Shown here: one piece after another, positions 54,745 through 64,000 of the stretch
Layout of the letters: the number at the start of each line of letters is the position of its first letter
Position numbering within the stretch: position 1 is the stretch's first letter
From: Biomphalaria glabrata
Lineage: Eukaryota; Mollusca; Gastropoda; Planorbidae
Direction: 5' to 3'
Assembly: GCF_947242115.1 (NCBI RefSeq)
Contig: NC_074719.1
Coordinates: 4,538,783 to 4,602,782 of the forward strand
DNA: 64,000 nt
Notes under the pieces: generated by a model
What the model was told of the DNA's origin: nothing
What the model saw: the letters and a program-made list of their open reading frames with translations, nothing else
Databases searched by the model: none
Position numbers and translations under genes: made by a program

Positions 54745-55230
54745 CATCATCACTCCTTTGAGTTCCTTATGGAACATAGGGCCTCGACAAAAACACGCCA
54801 CTCTCCACGGTCTCTAGCTAGCTTTTTGATGGTTCCCCAGGTAACAGCTCAACAAAGAAAACGACTGTTCTAGGACTAATATTAACCATTTAGGGATTTA
54901 TTATTGCATGTATTGTACATAAACTCTTTATCACTACATATTAATGTGTCGTAATGTCTCTTCACCTTTCATCTTCAACTATCCTTACTCTGTTGGGGCA
55001 CCACTAATGATTTGTCTACCGCCACTCTCCATCCCTTTCTGTCTTTTGCCTTGAATAGAATCTCTTTCACTAACAGGCCCGCTCATTCTTTTCCGTTGTC
55101 TTCCCATCGCTTTTATTCTGTCTGCCTCTTCTTCTTGCTGTTGGTACTGTTCCGTGAAAGAAGGTCACTACGAGCCCTGAGGAGTTCGCGATACATGTAT
55201 ATTTGCGATAAAGCCATAAATGTATATTTT
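54745..55230. mobile_element. Interspersed repeat fragments
   Basis: 'ccttatggaacatagggcct' and 'aacacgccactctccacggt' match 51560-51630; the stretch 55000-55130 has similar words. Class uncertain, probably a LINE 3' region in reverse. Confidence 0.45.
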
Positions 55231-55395
55231 GTGTTTCTTTGACAGTGGTTATAGTACTGTCTCTACGACACATTAAGCTTGTGTTTAGGTTGGTCTACTT
55301 CTTCCTTATTTGTGTATTTTATTTTCACAGTTTTCCATGCTACGTAATTATATATTATTCTATGTAATTATCCATAGAAAGTTTTGTATGTTGCC

Positions 55396-55434
55396 ATGGG
55401 AACAAGTTGGTCTTCGAGTGCTGAAAGTGAACAG
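55396..55434 (+). CDS. Serine-protease-like gene, exon 1 (predicted)
   Basis: ATG in a strong context (gccATGg) opens MGTSWSSSAESEQ and ends at a consensus donor CAG|GTAAAT, phase 0. Gly2 with Thr3 and Ser6-Ser7 fits the N-myristoylation consensus. It cannot be spliced directly to the protease exon, because every AG near 58975 needs one overhanging base; the 52-base exon at 58476 supplies it. Assignment to this gene is inferred from frame and position. Confidence 0.5.
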
Positions 55435-55639
55435 GTAAATATTCCACCTTTTTAAATTAAAAAAATTATTATGAAGTTGTTAGTTTATAGCCCAAGTATG
55501 TTAAAAATTTAATGAAGACTAGTTAGCAATAACATATTTAATCGTAATGGGGAAGTCTTATTGAGACACTTTGACGACATCTGTTGTCTTCTGTTGCTTT
55601 GCAAGCCATCTACATAACTGTAACAAGAGTCTGTTTAAA

Positions 55640-58437
55640 AGGAGACATACGTGTAACAAGAGATAAAAGTGTAACAAGAGACATAAGTGTAACAAGAGAC
55701 ATACCTGTAACAAGAGACATAAGTGTAACAAGAGACATAAGTGTAACAAGAGACATAAGTGTAACAAGAGACATACCTGTAACAAGAGACATAAGTGTAA
55801 CAAGAGACATACCTGTAACAAGAGACATAAGTGTAACAAGAGACATACCTGTAACAAGAGACATAAGTGTAACAAGAGACATACCTGTAACAAGAGACAT
55901 AAGTGTAACAAAAGACATAAGTGTAACAAGAGACATAAGTGTAACAAGAGACATACCTGTAACAAGAGACATAAGTGTAACAAGAGACATACCTGTAACA
56001 AGAGACATAAGTGTAACAAGAGACATAAGTGTAACAAGAGACATACCTGTAACAAGAGACATAAGTGTAACAAGAGACATACCTGTAACAAGAGACATAA
56101 GTGTAACAAGAGGCATAAGTGTAACAAGAGGCATACCTGTAACAAGAGACATAAGTGTAACAAGAGACATAAGTGTAACAAGAGACATAAGTGTAACAAG
56201 AGACATAAGTGTAACAAGAGACATACCTGTAACAAGAGACATAAGTGTAACAAAAGACATAAGTGTAACAAGAGACATACCTGTAACAAGAGACATAAGT
56301 GTAACAAGAGACATACCTGTAACAAGAGACATAAGTGTAACAAGAGACATAAGTGTAATAAGAGGCATAAGTGTAACAAGAGACATACCTGTAACAAGAG
56401 ACATAAGTGTAACAAGAGACATAAGTGTAACAAGAGACATAAGTGTAACAAGAGACATACCTAAAACAAGAGGCATAAGTGTAACAAGAGACATACCTGT
56501 AACAAGAGACATAAGTGTAACAAGAGACATAAGTGTAACAAGAGACATACCTGTAACAAGAGACATAAGTGTAACAAGAGACATACCTGTAACAAGAGAC
56601 ATAAGTGTAACAAGAGACATACCAGTAACAAGAGACATAAGTGTAACAAGAGACATAAGTGTAACAAGAGACATAAGTGTAACAAGAGACATAAGTGTAA
56701 CAAGAGACATACCTGTAACAAGAGACATAAGTGTAACAAAAGACATAAGTGTAACAAGAGACATACCTGTAACAAGAGACATAAGTGTAGCAAGAGACAT
56801 AAGTGTAACAAGAGGCATAAGTGTAACAAGAGACATACCTGTAACAAGAGACATAAGTGTAACAAGAGACATAAGTGTAACAAGAGACATAAGTGTAACA
56901 AGAGACATAAGTGTAACAAGAGACATACCTGTAACAAGAGACATAAGTGTAACAAGAGACATAAGTGTAACAAGAGACATAAGTGTAACAAGAGACATAA
57001 GTGTAACAAGAGACATAAGTGTAACAAGAGACATACCTGTAACAAGAGACATAAGTGTTATAAGAGACATACCTGTAACAAGAGACATAAGTGTAACAAG
57101 AGGCATACCTGTAACAAGAGACATAAGTGTAACAAGAGACATACCTGTAACAAGAGACATACCTGTAACAAGAGACATAAGTGTAACAAGAGGCATACCT
57201 GTAACAAGAGACATAAGTGTAACAAGAGACATACCTGTAACAAGAGACATAAGTGTAACAAGAGACATACCTGTAACAAGAGACATAAGTGTAAGAAGAG
57301 ACATACCTGTAACAAGAGACATAAGTGTAACAAGAGGCATAAGTGTAACAAGAGACATAAGTGTAACAAGAGACATACTTGTAACAAGAGACATACCTGT
57401 AACAAGAGACATAAGTGTAACAAGAGACATACGTGTAACAAGAGACATACCTGTAACAAGAGAGGCATAAGTGTAACAAGAGACATAAGTGTAACAAGAG
57501 ACATACTTGTAACAAGAGACATACCTGTAACAAGAGACATACCTTGTAAAAAGAGACATAAGTGTAACAAGAGACATACCTGAACAAGAGACATAAGTGT
57601 AACAAGAGACATAAGTGTAACATGAGTTTACAAGAGACATAAGTGTAACAAGAGACATAAGTGTAACAAGAGACATACCTTGTAAAAAGAGACATAAGTG
57701 TAACAAGAGACATACCTGAACAAGAGACATAAGTGTAACAAGAGACATAAGTGTAACAAGAGACATAAGTGTAACAAGAGACATACCTGTAACAAGAGAC
57801 ATATCTGTAACAAGAGGCATAAGTGTAACAAGAGACATAAGTGTAACAAGAGACATAAGTGTAACAAGAGACATAAGTGTAACAAGAGACATACCTGTAA
57901 TAAGAGACATAAGTGTAACAAGAGACATTAGTGTAACAAGAGACATAAGTGTAACAAGATACATACCTGTAACAAGAGACATAAGTGTAACAAGAGACAT
58001 AAGTGTAACAAGAGACATAAGTGTAATAAGAGACATAAGTGTAACAAGAGACATACCTGTAATAAGAGACATAAGTGTAACAAGAGACATAAGTGTAACA
58101 AGAGACATACCTGTAACAAGAGACATAAGTGTAACAAGAGACATACCTGTAACAAGAGACATAATTGTAACAAGAGACATAAGTGTAACAAGAGACATAA
58201 TTGTAACAAGAGACATAAGTGTAACAAGAGACATAAGTGTTATAAGAGACATACTTGTAACAAGAGACATAAGTGTAACAAGAGACATAAGTGTAACAAG
58301 AGACATAAGTGTAACAAGAGGCATACCTGTAACAAGAGACATACCTCTAACAAGAGACATACCTGTAACAAGAGACATACCTGTAACAAGAGACATACCT
58401 GTAACAAGAGACATACCTGTAATAAGAGACAATTTTA
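55640..58437. repeat. 18-bp minisatellite, about 155 copies, two main unit types
   Basis: Unit gtaacaagagacataagt alternates irregularly with gtaacaagagacatacct; a few units carry other changes (aggcat, aaagac). Because 18 is a multiple of three and the unit has no stop in several frames, long false ORFs run on both strands ((S/P)VTRDI on +; MSLVTL, CYTYVS and LLLHLC on -). Near 57540-57720 a longer segment is itself duplicated ('accttgtaaaaagagac' twice). It fills intron 1 of the protease-like gene. Confidence 0.95.
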
Positions 58438-58475
58438 AAATGAAATAAGGACAGATATTTAAATATAATCAACAG

Positions 58476-58527
58476 AATAATGAGAGGAGAATGAAAAAAC
58501 AGAAATTACTATCCAAGAAAACCTTTG
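58476..58527 (+). CDS. Serine-protease-like gene, exon 2 (predicted)
   Basis: 52 bases between 'aatcaacag' and donor TTTG|GTAGGT. Read from exon 1 it gives NNERRMKKQKLLSKKTF and one overhanging base, which restores the open frame of 58975-59975. Nearer AGs (before 58503 and 58517) keep the same phase, so the exact start is open. The stretch is strongly basic. The acceptor's pyrimidine tract is weak; support is frame logic only. Confidence 0.4.
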
Positions 58528-58628
58528 GTAGGTCTTTGTAAATCTAAATTTAGTATTTATAACTAGGGATTTATTATTTGTATTATATTTATAACATAGT
58601 TACCAACGTGACTAACTATTACTCTATT

Positions 58629-58922
58629 CAGGGCCGGATTCACGACAGTGCAGACTGATGGGCCACCCAGTGGTTAAAGCCGCCTAACCCTTAAAAGAGG
58701 GGGCATAAACTAAAATAACACGCTTATAAAGTAGTAGGCCTAAATGAAATATGCAAAATAAGTTAATGAGATTTAATAAAAGTATTTATTTCTTTCGTTA
58801 CAATTATGACATAATTTTAAATTTATTGAACTGTTCTGTAGATTTTTTGTTAAATTATTCAATAAGGTAGGGGCTAAGCGAAAATTCTGCTCAGGGCCTC
58901 TACTAATTTAAATCCGGCCCTG
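58629..58922. mobile_element. hAT-like MITE
   Basis: 294 bp. Ends cagggccggattca and aaatccggccctg are inverted; flanks actctatt (58621-58628) and actctatg (58923-58930) match at 7 of 8. It ends only 52 bases before the protease exon. A lone right end of the same family ('ggccggccctg') is near 50010. Confidence 0.87.
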
Positions 58923-58974
58923 ACTCTATGACTACGTGTATGTTTTGACTGCTAACAACGACTATCTTCTGCAG

Positions 58975-59975
58975 GCCACCATGAAGTGGAAGGATATAAC
59001 GGAGATGATACTGATATACAAAATCATGTTGAAAGTTGTAGAAAAAACCCAGGCCATGCCAATTTTATTCCCATTACAAGATTTACTCAAACAGATCTAC
59101 CCGAAGACTTACGGGACGATACTCTTTATGAGCTCATCAAAGCTATATCTGACATCACAGTCAGAATCAGAGTCACGAAAGTCAGTCCTGGGAGACCTCA
59201 GTTTTTCCCAAATACAGAAGACCCTTATCCCTTTAGTGGAACAAACGTGAAAATGCGACTAGGGAGTGGGGAAATAGACGTGTATAAATTCATCAAAGGC
59301 TGGGGATATAACAGTCAAGGAAGAAGTTCTAATTTTTTCGATAAAGATAAAGCAATTGAGGCGACATACAAAGCTTGCCCATGTGAGAAATGTGGCCAGT
59401 CTGACAAACCCAAGGAAGTCTGGTGGGAAATATTTGTTTACACTGCCGCGCATGTTGTTTTTGATGAGATAGAGGCCATCAACACGACATGTACATTGCT
59501 CTATGATAATAAAGGTCGCCCAGAGACGAAAGCTCTTAATAAATTCAGCGTCAGTTACGTCAGTGTCGAGTACGACAAATGTGAATTGAAGCACGTCACG
59601 TGCGACGTCTCACTAGGGGACAAACTGTACAAAATGTCGAGGCGCTGCTGTGACCTCTGGGAAGAAGTCAGACCTAAACACTGCAGAAGTCAATCCAAGT
59701 TTATGTTTCTCGTGTCACACCCCCACGGGGGCATTAAACAGCTGAGTCTGGGTGAATGGAGAGAGAATGAAAAGGTAAAGAAACTGGACAAAAACTTTGT
59801 TCTGACCAAGCTAACATACACTGCTGGTACATGTCCAGGCAGTAGCGGAGCTCACGTGTATTGTCTAGGATTTAGAGGGGGCCATCTTCACGGAGGAGCT
59901 TTAGAGCCAAACATAAATTACAGCTGTGTCTTATATACTTACAAGACGAAATCTCAACACAGACGATATATCTAG
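58975..59975 (+). CDS. Trypsin-like serine protease-like protein, main exon
   Basis: Starts after a branch-like 'gctaac' and acceptor 'tatcttctgcag'. The long frame (first in-exon residues HHEVEGYNGDDTD) runs to TAG at 59975, about 333 residues, giving about 363 with exons 1-2. Numbered from VEGYN, VYTAAHVVFD carries the putative catalytic His156 and TCPGSSGAH the nucleophile Ser287 (GxSG); the Asp is uncertain (D197 or D207). Cysteine-rich CPCEKCGQS (131-139) precedes the His, and SHPHGGIKQLSLGEW is another conserved-looking block. No signal peptide or transmembrane segment, so cytoplasmic or membrane-attached by lipid. It fits trypsin-like peptidase folds; gastropod lineage-specific family by my recollection. 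His at the place of the usual Pro in GSSGAHV is unusual. Activity is not proven. Confidence 0.8.
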
Positions 59976-60114
59976 TACGGAAAATCAATTCCTGTAAGCA
60001 TTAATTAATTTTTATTATGGAGTAAATAGTTTGTATAAAGTTTTTCGTCTTGGAGTAATAACAAAGTTGATTTTTATTTATATATTTTATCTAAGTACTC
60101 TCCTTTTTTTTTTA
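59976..60114 (+). other. 3' untranslated region of the protease-like gene
   Basis: AT-rich; no clear AATAAA in the first 140 bases. 'taataacaaagttg' near 60055 is not a canonical poly(A) signal. Confidence 0.35.
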
Positions 60115-60600
60115 AAAAAAATTATCTTATAAATTACATACGTTCCTTGAAAAAGGAAAATCATTGTGATCTTCCTTGTGTTAATCTAGACGTGCATGCT
60201 AATCAGAAACTAAAATTCTAACCCTAACGCTAAGTCTTTGGTTTTCGCTGCTAATTCAGGCAACCAGCTCAATGCTCTAATGGCACTAAGGAAGAAGGAG
60301 CAATTGTACGAATTTAACCTAGCGTATGCAAACGCAATAAGAAATCTGTCTTCATCTTTGCCACTAAGTATTTTATGACTTCATTTATTTGTTCAAAAAT
60401 TATGGTTCAGAATTGTATGTGTTATTGCTACTTTATGTTTTATTCTTTTGTCTTAAAGTGTGTCTAGGTTTAATGTTTTTATTCATGGTTGTACTCTAAT
60501 TATTAAATATCAATATTCATTTTTTATAAACTTATTTTACGTCTATTATAATTTCTTCGTGTTTTCTTGTGTTGGTATGTCCAAATGGTCCCGTGTACAG
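60115..60600 (-). mobile_element. LINE 3' end, decayed
   Basis: Minus-strand member of the 13130 family extending further 5': 'caaccagctcaatgctctaa', 'gaagaaggagcaattgtacg', 'acgaagaaattataatagac'. Diverged. Confidence 0.65.
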
Positions 60601-60604
60601 TGTT

Positions 60605-61034
60605 GATTATAAGCCATGGACTCGTCTTCCTGATTCCCTAGCATTCTAGCATTCAAACCTAACAATGAATATACCATTTAATGTGATGAGCTATTTAATA
60701 ATGCTTGATGATTGGTAATCAAGAATAACTAATAAAATGCATTAAACATTGGGGGAAAAATTAAGTAATGATTGACTGGCAATTTATATCGGAATATTCT
60801 CAAAACAATTGGCAGACCTTATCAAAACATCGTTCACGGGCTTGTACGGCCAATACGGGCCCAGATTCCCTCATCAAGCCTTGAAATTGCCGGGTAAGAA
60901 ACACTATGTCACATTTAGCTCCAGCTCAAACCCAAACTTCAGCTCTAACACTTGCTTCCTGTATAGACACAAGTCCTTGCAACACTACCCTACAAAACTA
61001 TGGCGACGAAATGGCTGCGTAAAAAAAAAAAAGT
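60605..61034. other. Non-coding gap
   Basis: AT-rich first half; 60815-61020 GC-richer without a recognisable product, followed by a poly-A run at about 61020-61032. Confidence 0.4.
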
Positions 61035-61295
61035 AGAGTACCCCTTTCAGACCTTGCGATTTATGGAGCAGATGATGTAAAGGTCATCTGTTTCTGTGGT
61101 CTACGGTAAACGAGGGTGTCAACGACCAACCGTCTTTACTTTTCCCCAACTAATGTCAGGTACCTTTTAGAGCTGGGTGAACTCAGAGGCACCCAAAGAT
61201 CCCGAAATTCAAAATCTCAGTCTTCATCAGGATTCGAACTCGGGAAGCCAAGCAATGCGCTTTACTGTTCAGCCGTCGCACCCACCCTCAAAATG
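61035..61295 (-). mobile_element. SINE family A, most complete copy
   Basis: Reading leftwards: tRNA-like head 'gggtgcgacggctgaacagt', 'aaagcgcattgcttggcttc', box B-like 'gagttcgaatcctgatgaag', body, and 3' end 'gaaaggggtactct'. About 260 bp; it shows the family is tRNA-derived. Confidence 0.85.
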
Positions 61296-61534
61296 ACTGC
61301 GTAGTGGAAGCAAAAAGTTGAAATCTATCAAGCAGGATCAACAAATTGTTCTACCGGAAGTTGCCAAACAGAAGTAAAACAAGCATCCAGCATAACGGAA
61401 TAAAACAAGAAATTGCAATATGGTTACTAGAGCTAGGGTGCGATCTCAGATTGTGCACTTAAAGGAATTGCTGTGCAAATATACCGAGTAGGCACCGCCA
61501 AAAGACGCTTTTTCCAATACCGGTATCGATTTAG

Positions 61535-61625
61535 ACAAGGTCACAGCTGGGGCTGCGCAGCCACGGGAAATACTGCATCCCTCATTAATCTTCGGACTCG
61601 AAGACAGGCCTTTTTATTAAACAAG
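61535..61625 (+). mobile_element. LINE finger-type 3' tail
   Basis: 'aaggtcacagctggggctgc' and 'atcttcggactcgaagacag' match 38195-38335 and, partly, 52115-52140. Confidence 0.6.
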
Positions 61626-61629
61626 GTTC

Positions 61630-62055
61630 AATAATATTATGTTTTATTTTTATTATTGTTTGATTGTAGCAATTTCTTTCAATAAACCAACATGTTTTGT
61701 ATAATCTTGTAATCCTTTCACCGAAATGGGGATTCTATGATAACTTATTACACCTAGGCATTATGAGTTTTTAGTACAGGTAATTAGTATACCATGAAAA
61801 TGATAAAATGTTTACCTTTCTTGCTCTATCCATAGAATACATGTTTTAATTAGTCACTTTTATGTATTTAATGTAAATGTACTAATACCATTAGTTTTAT
61901 TATTCACATTGTACATGTAGCTTTTTGGAGCTTGACTTTGTAATATGTACATGGGAAATAAAGGAAACAATATACTTGCATTGGGTTCTCTTTCATTAGT
62001 AGTCAAGAAGTATTCGAACATATCACTGGTATGTGTATTGTCCCTGGTACGATTA
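61630..62055. other. Non-coding gap
   Basis: AT-rich; nothing recognised. Confidence 0.5.
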
Positions 62056-62059
62056 ACTG

Positions 62060-62061
62060 GA

Positions 62062-62100
<39 letters not shown>

Positions 62101-62167
62101 GTCTATCTATCTATCTATTTATCTATCTATGTCTATCTATCTATCTATTTATCTATCTATGTCTATC

Positions 62168-62198
<31 letters not shown>

Positions 62199-62253
62199 CT
62201 ATCTATCTGTCTATTTATCTATCTATCTATCTATTTATCTATCTATGTCTATC

Positions 62254-62284
<31 letters not shown>

Positions 62285-62336
62285 CTATCTGTCTATCTAT
62301 CTATCTATCTATCTATTTATCTATCTATCTGTCTAT

Positions 62337-62420
<84 letters not shown>

Positions 62421-62422
62421 AT
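62060..62422. repeat. ATCT tetranucleotide microsatellite
   Basis: About 90 units of (atct)n with atctatgt, attt and ctgt variants. It produces false YLSI-repeat ORFs in three frames. Confidence 0.97.
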
Positions 62423-62719
62423 TATTATTCTTATTATTCTATTCTATTCTATATCTCTATATCTCTCTACAAGGTTGTTCAGTCATCACAGCTGATAAGG
62501 ACCACTTCTTCCACTTCTCTAAGTGGGTTGGAGGGGGGGGGGGGCGCCTTGGTTGTGCCTTCCTCGTTTTATTATTACCTGGATGTAAGGCTCGGGTATT
62601 TCCGATTTATAGTATCCTTAAGAGTTTCAAGAATAAAGAAATAGTGACATTTATAAACGCGTCATCGCCTGGTATAATAATCAAGATTGTTAGAACTTCC
62701 CTGATAGCAAAGATTTTGG

Positions 62720-64000
62720 GCCCAGTAAGGGCCCCAACTGGGCAAGCCCATGCTAACCATATGGGCCCCAAGTGGGGGATGAACGTTGGCCCAAACGGGT
62801 GCCCTTAGGGCTGAGTCTGGGCTCAGTCAGGGGGCCCAGAAAATCCCAGTGTTAAACCCTTGTGGGGCCAGTAAGGGGAAGGACTTGTGGGCCCCAACAG
62901 GGTAAGAGATACTTGGCCCTTTGGGGACAATTAATGAAAGCCCAATTAGGGCCCTTAAGGGTCAAGTCTGGGCTCAGTTAGGGGGCCCAGATGAAACCCT
63001 GACAGAACCCTCATGGGGCCAGTATGGGGCAAACATTGAGGGGCCAGAAAGGGCTAAAAACATAGGCCCCATTTGGGGGATGAACGTTGGCCCAAACGGG
63101 TGCCCTTAGGGCTGAGTCTGGGGGCCCAGATGAAGCCCTGATGGAACCCTCATGGGGCCAGTATGGGGTAAACATTGAGGGGCCAGAAAGGGCTAAACAC
63201 ATGGGCCCCATTTGGGGGATGAACGTTGGCCCAAACGGGTGCCCTTAGGGCTTAGTCTGGGCTCAGTTAGGGGGCCCAGATGAACCCTTGATGGAACCCT
63301 CATGGGGCCAGTATGGGGCAAACATTGAGGGGCCAGAAAGGGCTAACCACATGGGCCCAATTTGGGGGATGAACGTTGGCCCAAACGGGTGCCCTTAGGG
63401 CTGAGTCTGGGCTTAGTTAGGGGGCCCAGATGAAGCCCTGATGGAACCCTCATGGGGCCAGTATGTGGTAAACATTGAGGGGCCAGAAAGGGCTAAACAC
63501 ATGGGCCCCATTTGGGGGATGAACGTTGGCCCAAACAGGTGCCCTTAGGGCTGAGTCTGGGCTCAGTTAGGGGGCCCAGATGAACCCTTGATGGAACCCT
63601 CATGGGGCCAGTATGGGGTAAACATTGAGGGGCCAGAAAGGGCTAAACACATGGGCCCCATTTGGGGGATGAACATTGGCCCAAACGGGTGCCCTTAGGG
63701 CTGAGTCTGGGCTCAGTTAGGGGGCCCAGATGAAGCCCTGATGGAACCCTCATGGGGCCAGTATGGGGTAAACATTGAGGGGCCAGAAAGGGCTAAACAC
63801 ATGGGCCCCATTTGGGGGATGAATGTTGGCCCAAACGGGTGCCCTTAGGGCTGAGTCTGGGCTCAGTTAGGGGGCCCAGATGAACCCTTGATGGAACCCT
63901 CATGGGGCCAGTATGGGGCAAACATTGAGGGGCCAGAAAGGGCTAACTACATGGGCCCAATTTGGGGGATGAATGTTGGCCCAAACGGGTGCCCTTAGGG
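62720..64000. repeat. GC-rich 150-bp satellite, about 9 copies, open at the right edge
   Basis: Word 'gggggatgaacgttggccca' recurs at about 63214, 63364, 63514, 63664, 63814 and 63964, exactly 150 bases apart; earlier, less regular copies are at 62774 and 63074. Each unit is rich in gggccc/ggcccc palindromes. Homogeneity rises to the right, so the window probably cuts a longer array. Confidence 0.95.

Noticed and set aside
55558-58432. Very long ORFs (up to 940 residues) on both strands
   Set aside because: An 18-bp repeat lacking stops yields them in several frames at once; there is no start context, codon bias or conserved domain.
55640-58437. CRISPR-like array
   Set aside because: The repeats are contiguous 18-mers with no unique spacers, in a eukaryotic genome.
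58936-59250. 104-residue ORF starting before the protease exon
   Set aside because: It runs out of frame with the conserved protease-like sequence and starts within the intron.
61945-62808. 287-residue ORF with YLSI repeats
   Set aside because: Translation of the ATCT microsatellite.

Overview
This is eukaryotic DNA: genes are split by GT-AG introns, it is AT-rich, and 5'-truncated LINEs, tRNA-derived SINEs, hAT-type miniature elements and minisatellites fill most of the space. Dense AGATCTAG-type cryptic repeats, two SINE families and a serine-protease-like gene of a kind I associate with gastropods suggest a heterobranch, probably freshwater, snail. This is inference; no rRNA or mitochondrial marker is present to prove it.

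Positions 1-48000 hold a small cluster of paralogous C2H2 zinc-finger genes built on one plan: a non-coding 5' exon (inferred), exon A (about 75 residues, acidic, ending LEHQ), exon B (about 50 residues) and one large terminal exon C with all the fingers. Every intron is phase 0. Gene 1 (+) enters from the left edge with exon B at 1765-1911 and has two possible terminal exons, C1 (4305-5768) and C1b (8053-8709). Gene 2 (+) is A 17979-18203, B 19467-19631, C 21378-23768 (25 intact fingers). Gene 3 (+) is A 30842-31066, B 31793-31954, C 33298-34512 (12 fingers). Gene 4 (-) is A 47757-47978 and C 43975-45006 (9 fingers); no exon B is visible. Genes 3 and 4 form an inverted duplication that includes intron, 3' flank and a putative promoter. 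The proteins should be nuclear DNA-binding factors; targets are unknown. The acidic N-terminal part carries possible SUMO-acceptor motifs and no KRAB, BTB, SCAN or ZAD domain.

From 35 to 55 kb the window is mostly repeats: a 13-copy 47-bp array, CR1/L2-like LINE ends, a minisatellite that grew out of the catalytic YADD box of a LINE reverse transcriptase (38575-39560), hAT-like miniature elements with clear 8-bp target duplications, and a 20-copy 68-bp array in the gene 4 intron.

From 55.4 to 60 kb lies a predicted three-exon gene (55396-55434, 58476-58527, 58975-59975) for a 363-residue trypsin-like protein with His and GSSG motifs. Its predicted N-terminus looks N-myristoylated and is followed by a basic stretch. 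Its first intron holds a 2.8-kb, 18-bp minisatellite of about 155 units built mainly from two alternating unit types. The right edge has an ATCT microsatellite and the start of a GC-rich 150-bp satellite that runs out of the window.
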